DNA of 64,000 nt, taken from positions 1 to 64,000 of the forward strand of contig CAYNZP010000008.1 of assembly GCA_964401835.1 (NCBI GenBank), read 5' to 3'. The notes under the pieces are model-generated. The model was not told where the DNA came from. It saw only the letters and a list, made by a program, of their open reading frames with translations, and searched no databases. The DNA is from CAYNZP01 sp964401835 (GTDB lineage Bacteria; Planctomycetota; Phycisphaerae; SM23-33). The position numbers and the translations under genes are program-made. Below, piece by piece: positions 9,230 through 19,800 of the stretch; positions within the stretch are counted from its first letter, which is position 1; each line of letters begins with the position of its first letter.

Positions 9230-10612
9230 ATGAAACTTAATGTCCTGATAATTTGCAAAAATTTTCCGCCGATCAATAGCAGTTCGGTGCACAGGACACT
9301 TTCGCTCTGTCGGCAGTTGGATAAGAGCGGGCACGAGATAACGATTCTTACTTTAAAGCAAACTTCACCGCCACATCTGGACAAAAAGCTATATAAAAAA
9401 GTTCCTGCAGGATTGAACATTTCACATGCCCCGCAATGGTCGCTATCAAATAATGGCCACCTGCAAAAAAGCCAATCCGCTTCAAGCCCAAAACCCCTCA
9501 GCGAAAATGAGCAGGTCGAAAGAAAAGGGTTATGGGCAAAAACAAGAAAATGGCTTTCGTGGTGGCTGAGGGTACCCGATGTCAGAATCGGCTGGCTGGT
9601 TCCGGCCGTCTTTGAAGGATTACGACTCGCTCGTAAGCGACGTCCTGACGTTATTTACAGCACAGCTCCAGCCTGGACGGCGCATCTTATCGGATTAAGC
9701 CTCGGATTCCTTTTAAATCGACCCTGGGTGGCCGATTGCCGTGACCCATGGTGCGCTAATCCATTCAGGCCAATTCCATTTCAAATACATCGCTGGGTAG
9801 ATAGGCAGCTCGAAAATCTGATGGTCGACCGATCGTCCTTTGTCATTTGCAATACCCCAGCTGTCCGGCAAGATTTAATCAATCGCTATCAGGATGCTGA
9901 CAAATTTGTCGTAATACCAAATGGCTACAATGAAACCGAAATAAAAGCTATTCAGAATTTGACCATGCCAAAGCGTAATGGATATTGTCAAATTGTTCAT
10001 ACTGGCGGCTTTTACGGCTGTCGTGATCCGATGCCATTATTCCGCGCAATCAAAATGCTTGAACAACGTGATCCTGAATTAAGCAGGTCATTAAAGTTGT
10101 GTCAGGTTGGCTTGGAATTTTACGGCGGCCAAAAAATCAGTGAAATAGCGACACAGATGGGAGTCCGCGATTTTGTCGAGATTATTCCGCCATTGCCGCA
10201 TGAGCTCGCACTTAAAGAGGTTCGTAATTGCGATGTCGCTTTAGTGGCCGGACATTACGGGGAAGGCAGCGATCTTCAGATTCCCAGAAAATTCTTTGAA
10301 TATCTGGGCCTTGGCAAACCAATTCTTGTCACTGGGGGTACATGCTCAGCCGTTAAACAACTTATCAGAGAGAATGAGAATATCTGGTTTGGGGGAAATG
10401 GCGAAGATGACGGCCAGGAGCTTTCAAAAACCCTGGAACAAATCTTACTTGCATGGCAAAAGGGTGAAATTCCCTCTCAGACCAAATTTGACCAAAACTT
10501 TACCGAGGCACGAATGGCACGGAACATTGAACGCGTGCTGCTTCGGGCACAGGGGAAACATAGAAAACCTTCTCTTAATACTGGAATAACCAGGGAGGTG
10601 CAGACATGTTAA
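9230..10612 (+). CDS. Glycosyltransferase family 4
   Basis: 460 residues. The N-terminal KLNVLIICKNFPPINSSSVH gives the acceptor-side Rossmann fold. The donor half has VIPNGYNETE (about 225), IVHTGGFYG, and QIPRKFFEYLGLGKPILVTG (about 344-363) with the conserved nucleotide-sugar glutamate. A hydrophilic stretch at about 75-100 separates the first strands from the rest. The stop at 10610-10612 lies inside the next gene, a 7-bp overlap. It probably acts on the cytoplasmic face in repeat-unit assembly; the sugar cannot be assigned. Confidence 0.85.
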   Translation: MKLNVLIICKNFPPINSSSVHRTLSLCRQLDKSGHEITILTLKQTSPPHLDKKLYKKVPAGLNISHAPQWSLSNNGHLQKSQSASSPKPLSENEQVERKGLWAKTRKWLSWWLRVPDVRIGWLVPAVFEGLRLARKRRPDVIYSTAPAWTAHLIGLSLGFLLNRPWVADCRDPWCANPFRPIPFQIHRWVDRQLENLMVDRSSFVICNTPAVRQDLINRYQDADKFVVIPNGYNETEIKAIQNLTMPKRNGYCQIVHTGGFYGCRDPMPLFRAIKMLEQRDPELSRSLKLCQVGLEFYGGQKISEIATQMGVRDFVEIIPPLPHELALKEVRNCDVALVAGHYGEGSDLQIPRKFFEYLGLGKPILVTGGTCSAVKQLIRENENIWFGGNGEDDGQELSKTLEQILLAWQKGEIPSQTKFDQNFTEARMARNIERVLLRAQGKHRKPSLNTGITREVQTC

Positions 10613-11943
10613 ACTTCAGAGCGATAGCAATGGCAATAATAGGCCTGGCTGGTTGCGGCGTCGCATTGCGCAAGCCTTACTGGGGCCTTCTTTTGATCGT
10701 ATTCTTTTACTTTTTCAGGCCGGACCTATGGGGCGCGGAAGTTTACGTCAGGCCCGTTCTCTGGTTGACGATAGCAACCGCGATTGGTTGGTATTTTAAG
10801 AAACCAACGATCTATTCACACAGATCTCTCAGTTGGCTGCTGGTGCTTTTCGGCTTTTATGCACTCTCAACCACGCTGGCGCCTTTTTCAAATGCCCAGA
10901 GCTGGGTAGCACTAAAGTATATTGCCAAAATTTTTGCCATGGTATTTCTGATAACCCAGATTTGCGACACTCCCAAACGCCTTGCCGGTGTATTTCTTGT
11001 TGTATTGTTGGGTTGTGTATGGTTTCTGAAAGTGTCACTAATTGGCTGGGCTGTGGCAGGGTTTTCGCATACCGTCAGAATTGACACTAGAGTCGGGCAG
11101 GGGGGCGGATCGAACTTTATTGCATGGATTCTTGCCACGACTATCCCGTTTTTGGTTCTCAAAATCATCAATGGCAGGGGGTGGCAACGATGGGTTTCTG
11201 TTGGCCTGCTTCCATTCTGGCTGACATCAATCGTGGTAACGGGTAGCCGGGGCGGTGTTCTATGCCTGGTGGCAAGTTTAGGAATATTGCTGCTGATAAC
11301 ACGACGGTTCAAGCTGGTTTTTGTTTTGCTGCTATTGGTGCTGATGTTCGTCAACTTCATGCCCGAGCAGCGAGTGGAACGATTAAAGACAATAACCACT
11401 GATCCTAAAGAAATGGATAAATCGCTGCTTCAGAGATACCAAAATATCAACATAGGTGTGCAAATTATGTCGGACTATCCACTGTTTGGTTCCGGTCTGG
11501 ATACGTTCCCAACAACGAAAGCAAAATATCTGCCACGTGATTATGTCGGAAGAAAATCAAATGTTGCGCATAACACTTTTGTTCAGATGGGGTCTGAAAT
11601 CGGTGTTATTTTTCTTCTTACATTCATTGTTTTGAACTTCTATACAGTTTATTGCCTTCGTAAGAGATCGCCGGAAGCACTCAACAAGGAAGATGCTGCC
11701 CACATGGATTGGGTACGGTACGGCTTATGGGGTGCTTATGCCTCGACCTTTGTCGCAATGATGAAAAGCGATATGGCCAAAATGGATTTCTTCTGGTGGT
11801 TCTATGGGTTGGCAATGGCTTATGAAATGGTTCGGGAAAGAGCGGTAGATGCCCTTGAAGCGAAGAAAATGAGAGCGGAAATTAAAACCAAAAAAGAAAT
11901 GCCAGATTGGCTAAAGGCGAGGCTGGGGGTCCCGGTAACTTGA
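10606..11943 (+). CDS. O-antigen ligase/polymerase-like membrane protein (XrtA-associated O-glycosylation ligase type)
   Basis: 445 residues with roughly 11-12 hydrophobic segments and a large loop containing HNTFVQMGSEIGVIFLL, the characteristic Wzy_C/WaaL signature. The early motif YFFRPDLWG is typical of the putative O-glycosylation ligases that accompany exosortase A. The protein either polymerises the repeat unit or transfers glycan to acceptors such as PEP-CTERM proteins; the choice is open. GGGAGG lies 7 bases before the ATG, and the gene overlaps the preceding glycosyltransferase by 7 bp. The C-terminal 40 residues are charged and cytoplasmic. Confidence 0.87.
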   Translation: MLNFRAIAMAIIGLAGCGVALRKPYWGLLLIVFFYFFRPDLWGAEVYVRPVLWLTIATAIGWYFKKPTIYSHRSLSWLLVLFGFYALSTTLAPFSNAQSWVALKYIAKIFAMVFLITQICDTPKRLAGVFLVVLLGCVWFLKVSLIGWAVAGFSHTVRIDTRVGQGGGSNFIAWILATTIPFLVLKIINGRGWQRWVSVGLLPFWLTSIVVTGSRGGVLCLVASLGILLLITRRFKLVFVLLLLVLMFVNFMPEQRVERLKTITTDPKEMDKSLLQRYQNINIGVQIMSDYPLFGSGLDTFPTTKAKYLPRDYVGRKSNVAHNTFVQMGSEIGVIFLLTFIVLNFYTVYCLRKRSPEALNKEDAAHMDWVRYGLWGAYASTFVAMMKSDMAKMDFFWWFYGLAMAYEMVRERAVDALEAKKMRAEIKTKKEMPDWLKARLGVPVT

Positions 11944-11969
11944 TAATAATCTCCGTGAATAAAAAACGA

Positions 11970-11992
11970 CTAATTTCTCAGGGGGTAATTAG
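11970..11992 (+). promoter_or_regulatory. Hairpin with ribosome-binding site in its loop, before the methyltransferase
   Basis: Inverted arms CTAATT (11970-11975) and AATTAG (11987-11992) are a perfect 6-bp match, and the 11-base loop holds AGGGGG, the only Shine-Dalgarno candidate for the ATG at 11996. The stem is A/T-rich and weak, so it may melt freely. It could tune translation of the gene after the O-ligase gap, the largest gap (52 bp) inside the operon. Confidence 0.35.
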
Positions 11993-11995
11993 ATC

Positions 11996-12775
11996 ATGAT
12001 AGAGACAAATGTTGACAGAAATCTGTTTGAAGCCAGATTCTGGGACGCTCAGGCAGATACTACCAAGAGTTTCCGTAATCTTTTTTACGAGGAAGTTAAC
12101 AACTATCTATGGGATTTGATTCTGCAGGAAGTTGGCGATTTGCAGAACAAGCGAGTGCTTTTTGTCGGCTGTGGGACTGCTTCAGCGGCGACCAAGACAA
12201 TGCTCGAATGCGGTGCGGAAATATGGTGCGTTGACATTTCTCCTTCATCCCTGCATCGTCTCATGCGGCACCCTTTTGGCGAGTTGAAGAGCAAGATTCA
12301 TCCGGTCGTTTGTGATGCCGAAGATATGCCTTTTGAAGACGACTGCTTTGATGTCGTGGTTGGAAAGGCCATCGTCCACCATCTCGATATTCCAAAGTTT
12401 CTGCCCGAGGTTTGGAGAGTTTGCAAAGATGAGGGGTTAATGGTTTTTTCGGAGCCATTGGGCTCGAATCCATTTTTGAATTTATTCAGGTGGCTAACAC
12501 CCAAATCGCGTGTGCCGACAGAGCACCCGCTCAAACCTTTCGAAGTAACGCTTATCCGGTCCTACTGCCAAAGTATGAATTCGACTTTCAGTTTTTTCCT
12601 ATCAATGATTGCGTTACCGTTCTACGCAATCAATCGTCCACATTTCGCGGATAAATGCCTAAAATTCTTCTCAGCCATTGATCGGGTATTGTTCCTGATA
12701 TTACCCCCAACTCGATGGATGGCATGGAATGTAACCGTCAGAGGACGAGTAAGTAAGCCATACCCAACCTGGTAA
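11996..12775 (+). CDS. Class I SAM-dependent methyltransferase
   Basis: 259 residues. Motif I reads VLFVGCGTASAATKTML (about 49-65), followed by the acidic strand end IWCVDIS (about 75-81), DAEDMPFEDDCFDVVVGKAI and HHLDIPKFLPEVWRV, the usual Methyltransf_11 pattern. In this locus a likely role is methylation of a sugar or of the glycan end. The C-terminal 80 residues have hydrophobic runs (LSMIALPFYAI, VLFLILPPTRWMAW) that may sit on the membrane. The stop TAA shares its last base with the next ATG (TAATG at 12773-12777). The acceptor is unknown. Confidence 0.85.
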   Translation: MIETNVDRNLFEARFWDAQADTTKSFRNLFYEEVNNYLWDLILQEVGDLQNKRVLFVGCGTASAATKTMLECGAEIWCVDISPSSLHRLMRHPFGELKSKIHPVVCDAEDMPFEDDCFDVVVGKAIVHHLDIPKFLPEVWRVCKDEGLMVFSEPLGSNPFLNLFRWLTPKSRVPTEHPLKPFEVTLIRSYCQSMNSTFSFFLSMIALPFYAINRPHFADKCLKFFSAIDRVLFLILPPTRWMAWNVTVRGRVSKPYPTW

Positions 12776-15021
12776 TGACAAATAAAAGTGGAAATTTCGG
12801 TAATGCCAATGCCAAAGAAAACATTCATGTCCTGCACGTTTTTCCTACACTCGGCATTGGAGGAATGGAACTCGCGGCAGCCCGTGTAATAAAGCTATTG
12901 GAAAACCACGGTATAAAAAACTCAATATGCTGCCTCAAAGGCGAACCGCTGGCAAAAGAATATTTTGGCAAACACACTAAAGTTTTCTGTATGAACGCTC
13001 GGTCAAATGACCACAAATTACCATTTAGGCTTCGGAAATTACTAAATGAACTCAAACCCACCGTAATCCATGCCAGAAATTGGGGCGCCTGGCCTGATGT
13101 AGCTGCCGGACGTATATTAGCTAACCACCGCATCCCTTTAATCTTCAGCTTTCACGGCCTTGATTACTCCGGTGCAATGCCACTGCGCCGCAGGATTGCC
13201 TGCCGGTTCCTGGCAGAACAAACGGAGGAAATATTTACAGTCAGTGAGGGGTCTAAAAAGTTCCTGACTGATAAGGTCGGTATCAAGGCTGGCAAAATCT
13301 CAATTATACCAAATGGTGTTGATACCAGGCGTTTCTCTCCAAGGACAATTCGGCCAAGCGAGAAAAAACTCGTAATCGGAACTGTCGGTAGCCTCAAGCC
13401 GGTTAAGAACCATCAATTGCTTATTCACTCATTTGCTCAATTGTGCAAGATTGGTTTTGACTTGGATTTGCATATCGCAGGAGACGGCCCTTTGAAGCAG
13501 GAATTATGCAGCCTTGCCAATTCGCTGAATGTTGAAGAGCACGTTCACTTTCAAGGCCATGTTAGAGACGTCCCAAAATTCCTGAATACACTCGATATTT
13601 TTGTTCTACCTAGCAAAAGCGAAGCACATCCTAACGCTCTGCTTGAAGCGATGTCATGCCGCCTGCCGTGTATAGCCAGCGATGTTGGTGGGATAGGGGA
13701 GGTAATGGGTAAAGGCAAATTCGGATTACTTATACACCCGAATGAAAAGAATTGTCTGGTTGTGGCACTGGAAAAGCTTGTTTCTGATTCCAACAGCAGG
13801 GACGTTTTTGGCAGGGCTGCCAAAAAAAGAGTTTGCCAGAAATACAGCCTAAAACAGATGACCGAATCTTATGAAAACCTTTATCGCAAATTTTCCAGCT
13901 CACCTTCAAAACCCCGCCCAGCCAGAAAAAAATCGGCAGTGGTAATGCTCGGCCCGCAGCCACCAGCTGTGGGTGGGATGGTTTCGGCTGTTCAAAATCT
14001 TTGTAACAGCGACCTGCAAAAAAAATACGACTTGACGATTATAAACAGTGCAAAAACAACATCTCAAAATCGTCACTTAATTCTCGGCATTATCGCACAA
14101 GTCAAATTGCTGGGTCGGCTGGCCAAAGTTTTGATAGAAAAACGTGCTTGCCTTATTCATATTCATACTTGCAGCGGATTTACCTTCTGGCGAGATTCCT
14201 TGCATTTGCTTTTGGCCAGATTTTTAGGTGTTTGGGGTATTTGGCACATTCATGGCGGATACTTCGACAATTTTGCCTCAACCCTTAGCCCGCTATTAAA
14301 AAGGGCGTTAAGGTTTATGCTCGAACTCGGCGAAAAGGTAATCGTATTAGGTGAAACCTGGATAAAGAAACTCCGTCCTTGCGCACCCGAGGCGAAATGG
14401 GCTATTGTCCCAAATGGTATCGAGATACCTGCTCTAGAAATTCACAAAAATGGGGGTAAGACAAGTTTCCTGTTTCTCGGAGACTTAAGCCGAGCCAAAG
14501 GGGTTTTTGACCTGGTTGCCGCTACTGCCAATATCGCAAATAACGGCTTTGGTGGAGTTATTAAAATTGCCGGCCGGGAAGTTGTCCCCGGACAGCGGAA
14601 TGAACTTCAAAATCGAATTAATAACTGCGGGTGCAATGATTCTGTCAAAATCGTTGGCATGTTAACCAGCAAGGAAAAAACTGATGCCCTGGCAAGTGCA
14701 GATTGTCTCGTTCTTCCCAGTTATGGCGAGTCCCTTCCTTTATCTGTCCTTGAGGGGATGTCGTACGGACTGCCGGTGATTGCGACACGAGTTGGCGTAA
14801 TTCCAGACGTGGTAAGGGATGGGGTAGAGGGTTATTTAATCGAGCCCGGCGATATCAAGTCGCTTCAGCAGCGTTTGCTCGAGATATCGAAAAACCGTTC
14901 CCTCAGGCTGCAAATGGGCAAAGCCGCCCGGGCCAGAGTTCAGGAGAAATATAATATTTCCAAAATGGCAGACGAAATTTCAGCCATCTATGACGGCATA
15001 ACAAACAGGGGCAGATCATGA
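12775..15021 (+). CDS. Two-domain glycosyltransferase (GT4-GT4 fusion)
   Basis: 748 residues with two complete GT-B glycosyltransferases in one chain. Domain 1 (about 15-375) opens with HVLHVFPTLGIGGMELAAAR, as in the sugar transferases linked to PEP-CTERM/EpsH loci, has IPNGVDTRRFSP, and ends with SEAHPNALLEAMSCRLPCIA. A basic, proline-rich linker follows (about 376-388). Domain 2 (about 389-745) opens with VVMLGPQPPAVGGMVSAVQN, has IVPNGIEIP and SYGESLPLSVLEGMSYGLPV. Both keep the conserved C-terminal glutamate motif, so both look active. The gene starts one base inside the methyltransferase stop and ends overlapping the next start (ATGA). It probably adds two consecutive sugars. Confidence 0.87.
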   Translation: MTNKSGNFGNANAKENIHVLHVFPTLGIGGMELAAARVIKLLENHGIKNSICCLKGEPLAKEYFGKHTKVFCMNARSNDHKLPFRLRKLLNELKPTVIHARNWGAWPDVAAGRILANHRIPLIFSFHGLDYSGAMPLRRRIACRFLAEQTEEIFTVSEGSKKFLTDKVGIKAGKISIIPNGVDTRRFSPRTIRPSEKKLVIGTVGSLKPVKNHQLLIHSFAQLCKIGFDLDLHIAGDGPLKQELCSLANSLNVEEHVHFQGHVRDVPKFLNTLDIFVLPSKSEAHPNALLEAMSCRLPCIASDVGGIGEVMGKGKFGLLIHPNEKNCLVVALEKLVSDSNSRDVFGRAAKKRVCQKYSLKQMTESYENLYRKFSSSPSKPRPARKKSAVVMLGPQPPAVGGMVSAVQNLCNSDLQKKYDLTIINSAKTTSQNRHLILGIIAQVKLLGRLAKVLIEKRACLIHIHTCSGFTFWRDSLHLLLARFLGVWGIWHIHGGYFDNFASTLSPLLKRALRFMLELGEKVIVLGETWIKKLRPCAPEAKWAIVPNGIEIPALEIHKNGGKTSFLFLGDLSRAKGVFDLVAATANIANNGFGGVIKIAGREVVPGQRNELQNRINNCGCNDSVKIVGMLTSKEKTDALASADCLVLPSYGESLPLSVLEGMSYGLPVIATRVGVIPDVVRDGVEGYLIEPGDIKSLQQRLLEISKNRSLRLQMGKAARARVQEKYNISKMADEISAIYDGITNRGRS

Positions 15022-16376
15022 ACACCTGGATATCGGGACAGATAATTTTGCCGACGCTGGAAGCAATGCTTCGGCGCCGGACTTTCAAGTATTTCAAAGA
15101 AATGATGCAAAGCCAATGGCTGAGCGAAACGCAACTCGAAGAGATCCAACTTGCCAAACTTCGAGAACTGATCGGCGTCGCACTGAACAATACAACCCGA
15201 TATGCTGAATTAGCGGGTGTCGATAAGTCATGGCGACCTGAGAGTCTCGAGGATTTGAAAAAACTACCCCTTTTGGACAAGCAGACAATTTCAAAATACC
15301 GCGAGCAGCTAGTCAACCGTAGCGTAGCTGGCGGGCCAAAGCTTTACAACACCGGCGGTTCTTCCGGCACGCCTTTGATATTCTATTTCGATAAGCGCCG
15401 CCAGGCTTGCGACAAAGCTGCCCGCATGCGAACTCATAGCTGGTGGGCAGTAGAGCCCGGCCAAAAGGAAGCCTATATCTGGGGGTCGCCGGTAGAGCTA
15501 AGCAAGCAGGACCACGCAAAAAAGTTTCGCGACTGGATTACTAATGAACTGCTCCTGTCAGCCTTCGATCTTTCTGAAAAAAACATAGGCTGGTATGTTG
15601 AAAAGCTCACACGTTTTGGGCCGGCGAGTATTTTCGGCTATCCCAGCAGTATCGCTTTATTGTGCAAACTGGCAAGAAAAGCTGGGCTGGATTTATCCAA
15701 TATCGGGGTGAAGGTCGTATTCTCGACTGCGGAAGTACTTTATGAACATCAGAAGGAAACCATTTCAGAATCATTCGGTAGGGTGCCTGTGGTGAATGGA
15801 TATGGATCGAGGGAGGGGGGATTCATTTCGCATGAGTGCCCGGAAGGGGCGATGCATATTACCAGCGAAAATTTAATTGTCGAATTTATAAAAGACGGTG
15901 TACCGGTCAAGGCTGGTGAAAATGGAGAAATCGTAATAACCCATCTGGATAACCATGCCATGCCGTTTATCCGATATCGCACGGGAGATATAGGACAAGC
16001 CGGCAATGCAAAATGTCCATGCGGCCGAGGCCTTGAGGTGATGGAAGTCCTCAGGGGCAGGACCACCGATTTTATAATCGCACCGGATGGTCGATGGGTT
16101 CACGGCTTGGCCTTAATCTACATCGTGCGGGCCATTCCCGGAGTAGGGGAGTATCAGATTGTCCAGAATGACGTGGATTCGATCTCTGTTCGAATAGTTC
16201 CTGATGATTCGTTCCCGCACGGCGGAGAGAGGCTAATCGAGAAAGGTTTTGCCCAGCGGTTAGGGGCCCAGGTGAAGGTTACTGTTGAGCAGTCAGACAG
16301 GATAATCCCAGATAAGTCAGGCAAATACAGATACATAATCTCTCAAGTAGCCAAGGAAAAAGAAGCATTACTTTAG
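15018..16376 (+). CDS. CapK/PaaK-like adenylate-forming enzyme
   Basis: 452 residues of the phenylacetate-CoA ligase/CapK family. Visible motifs are the P-loop-like TGGSSGTPLIFYF (about 112-124), GYGSREGGFISHECPEG (about 258-274), the core YRTGDIG (about 320-326), and a C-terminal lysine region PDKSGKYRYI. CPCGRG suggests a metal-binding turn. Such proteins are common in capsule and XrtA loci, where they may activate an acyl group for glycan decoration; biochemical proof is lacking. The start overlaps the preceding stop (ATGA). This is the last gene before a 425-bp non-coding stretch, so it probably ends the operon. Confidence 0.82.
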   Translation: MNTWISGQIILPTLEAMLRRRTFKYFKEMMQSQWLSETQLEEIQLAKLRELIGVALNNTTRYAELAGVDKSWRPESLEDLKKLPLLDKQTISKYREQLVNRSVAGGPKLYNTGGSSGTPLIFYFDKRRQACDKAARMRTHSWWAVEPGQKEAYIWGSPVELSKQDHAKKFRDWITNELLLSAFDLSEKNIGWYVEKLTRFGPASIFGYPSSIALLCKLARKAGLDLSNIGVKVVFSTAEVLYEHQKETISESFGRVPVVNGYGSREGGFISHECPEGAMHITSENLIVEFIKDGVPVKAGENGEIVITHLDNHAMPFIRYRTGDIGQAGNAKCPCGRGLEVMEVLRGRTTDFIIAPDGRWVHGLALIYIVRAIPGVGEYQIVQNDVDSISVRIVPDDSFPHGGERLIEKGFAQRLGAQVKVTVEQSDRIIPDKSGKYRYIISQVAKEKEALL

Positions 16377-16801
16377 GTTTTACTTTTAAGCTAAGTTTGC
16401 AAAAGCAATTAGACTCACTGTCTCAATCCAGCCAATAAACGATTCCTTTTGAGGGCTTCAAGACATTTCAAAAAATTCACATTTTCGAGCCTTTCTTAAT
16501 TTTTTTTTAATTCTCTTAAGCCCTGATCATTCCAGATAATTGGAAACAATCATTCCAATCCTGCTTGAAAATTCCTTAAAGCCTACCAACCCAACGTCCG
16601 ATAAAGTTTTTGACTAACGTCCGATAACCTGCTAGGGTTAGCACCCAATATTTAGTAGGAAAAAATCCTAGATGCTGCGTCTGGTAAACAATTTCAGGGG
16701 GACAGTTAGTAAAGGATACTCTTTACATACACGCCATTGTATACACTGGGAGAAATGGACTATCTCCTGATATTCCCGGGTCTTACGAAAGGAGTCTTAC
16801 C
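16377..16801 (+). other. Non-coding leader and control region before the LEPR-XLL gene
   Basis: 425 bp with no credible gene. The first 190 bp are A/T-rich with several poly-T runs but no clear GC hairpin terminator. The second half holds a promoter overlapped by direct repeats (separate entry), then small inverted repeats: TAGGA/TCCTA (16656-16670), GTAAAG/CTTTAC (16709-16726) and GGAGA/TCTCC (16749-16767). Next to the start, GTCTTAC occurs at 16780-16786 and again at 16794-16800, bracketing the GAAAGGA ribosome-binding site. If the promoter call is right, the mRNA leader is about 155 bases long and structured. Confidence 0.55.
16593..16638 (+). promoter_or_regulatory. Sigma-70-type promoter with a paired direct-repeat operator
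   Basis: TTGACT at 16610-16615 and TAGGGT at 16633-16638 are separated by 17 bp, a good -35 with a weak -10. The 12-mer AACGTCCGATAA occurs twice, at 16593-16604 just upstream of the -35 and at 16616-16627 filling the spacer, 23 bp (about two helical turns) apart. Exact repetition over the promoter, together with the weak -10, suggests a transcription-factor site. No regulator gene adjoins it. Confidence 0.5.
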
Positions 16802-19800
16802 ATGGATTTATCAAACAGGCCGTCTGCAGAACAGTTGGAACCCAGATTATTGCTGAGTGCCAACTTGGTTGAATGGGACCTTGGGGGAAACGCGGATTAT
16901 TTTGCCAACACCTTGGAAACTGCCACTCAATTGAGTCTCAATGACAACGGCAGCGGATTAGTTGAAGGCAGTATCAATTCAGCACCGGATGTGGATATTC
17001 TCAAATTCAATGCCACCCAAACCGGAAAAATGAGGCTGGCAATGAAATCGACCGATCAGGCCTCCAACCTGGTCTCAGCCCTGGTCATACTCGATTCTCA
17101 GGGAAATCTTGTTGCATCCGATATCCAGGATCCAAACGCTAAAAGCGCAAGGCTAAAGTTCGACGTACAGGCTGGACAAACATACTACGTCGAGGCCCGC
17201 AGCTTAAATGATACCGCTGGAAAATATAAAATTCGCTTTTCCACGAGAGCAACCGGTGGGAACCTGGCTCCGGTAGCAACAAATGACTTCGTGCAAACTT
17301 CGGATAATACGCCAGTCGTCTTAGACGTACTTGCCAATGACACCGACCCCGAGGGAGATCTGCTGGAGATCGTAGGCTTCACCCCTCCAATGCACGGTAA
17401 TGTTGCAGATAATGGTGACGGGACTCTTACTTATACTCCTTATACGGATTATGTCGGAGGCGACTTCTTCGCTTATACAATTTCTGACGGCAATAACAAT
17501 GTTTCAATTGCTTCCGTGATTGTTACCGTTATCGATGGAAACGATGCGCCAGTTGCCCAAAATGATATTGCTTCAACAAACGAAAACACTCCTGTAAGGA
17601 TTGCCGTTCTTGCAAACGACTCTGACCCCGATGGAGATATGCTTGAGGTCGTCGATTTCTCCAAACCGATAAACGGCGAGCTTATCGACAATGGTGATGG
17701 AAGCCTTACATATACTCCAGAGGATGGATTTGTCGGCCAGGATTTATTCGCTTATACAATCGATGACGGCAATAACAACCAAGCCCTCGCCACGGTAATT
17801 GTGACGGTAAATGATGTTAATGGGGCGCCAGTTGCCCTCAATGACGCCGCAATCACTGATGAAGACAGTTCAGTTGTAATCGATCTTCTTGCCAATGACT
17901 CCGATCCGGATGGTGATACGATATCAATATCTGGCTTTGGCCAGCCGCAGCATGGTCAGGTTGTTGATAATGGCGATGGTACGGTTGTATACACGCCGGA
18001 AGATGGGTATTTCGGCCAGGATAGCTTCAGTTACACCATCTCTGACGGAAACGGCAATGAGGCGACAGCTTCTGTCGAAATCACGGTTAACGAAGTAAAT
18101 GCCGCTCCTATAGTCCAAAACGACTTTGTCGTTACGGACGAAAATGTCTCGGTTATCATCAATGTTCTCGAAAATGACTCCGATCCGGATGGCGATGAAT
18201 TGTCCATCACAGGCTTCACCCAGCCGGAGCATTGCTATGTTACCGACAACGGCGATGGAACACTGACCTATACCGCAACGGATAGCTATAACGGGCCGGA
18301 CAGCTTTACTTACACCGTCAGCGATGGAAACGGTGGTGAGGCAACGGCAACAGTAAATATAATTGTGAACCCCGTTAATGACGCACCGACAGCTTCATTT
18401 ACTGCTGATGCGGTTTCAGGCGACGCTCCGTTGAGAGTCAACTTTGACAGTTCGGGATCAAGCGACCCGGATGGTGATGCATTGAACTGCACCTGGGATT
18501 TTGGAGATGGAGCAACCGCTAGCGGTATAAATGTCACCCACATTTACCAGAACTCTGGCGATTATGTTGTTACGCTTACAGTAGATGACGGCAATGGCGG
18601 TGTCGATACTGCCTCGCTAAATGTCGCAGTCACAGCCCCGGCCAGTGATGAACTGCCGGCAGGTTGGAACCAAAGCGACGTTGGAAGCGTGGGTATTGCC
18701 GGAAACGCAACATTTGCCAACGGAACATTCAGCCTTGAAGGCAGCGGAGCTGACATTTGGGGCAGGTCGGATGAATTCTTCTTCGTCTATCAGCAACTCT
18801 CAGGCGATGCCGAGATTATCGGCCGTGTCATCAGTGTCGAGCAAACCAGCAGCTATGCGAAATCCGGCATAATGATTCGCGACAGCCTAGCCGCAAACGC
18901 GGCCCACGCCTTTGTGCTTGTGCATCCATCTCAGGGCGTCGCAATGCACTATCGAAGCTACAACGGCGACTATACCCGAGACGTGGGCACAACCGGGACA
19001 GCTCCCGAGTGGGTAAGGTTGGTCAGGCAAGGCAACACGATAACAGCCTATAACTCAAACGACGGAGCTAACTGGAACTTTATCAGCTCCAAGACCGTTA
19101 CGATGGGCAGCGATATTTATGTCGGCCTGGTAGCCTGCAGCCATAACGATTCCCAGCTCAGCACCGGCGTCATCGATGGCGTTTCGGTCAACGGCCAGCA
19201 GCTTGTGAATAATCCTCCGACTGCAAACAATGATTCCACAGTTACAAACAAGGGCGAGCCGGTCACGATCAATATTCTGGCCAATGACAGCGACCCCGAA
19301 GGCGACACGCTTTCAATCGCCAGTTACCAGCAGCCGGCAAATGGAGCGATTACGGACAATGGCAATGGAACTCTTACCTATACGCCGGCAGCCGGCTTCG
19401 AAGGACTCGACAGCTTCAGCTATACCATCACTGACGGCAACGAGAATGAAGCGACCGCACAGGTTGACATCTCGGTCTTTCCGCCAAACGATGCACCGAT
19501 AGCCCAGGGGGACTCGGCTGTGACCGATGAAGATTATGCCGTTGATATCGACGTGCTTGCCAATGACAGCGACGCAAACGGCGACACGATTGATATTATC
19601 AGCTTCACCCAGCCTTCAAACGGTACAGTAAGCGAAAACGGCGGAATACTTAGCTATACACCGGATGCAGATTTTAGCGGCTCCGACAGTTTCTCTTACA
19701 CGGTATCTGACGGCAGGGGTGGCGAAGCTTCCGCCTCGGTGGACGTGACGGTTAATCCAGTTAATGACGCGCCGGAGGCTGTTGATGACAGCGTGGCGAC

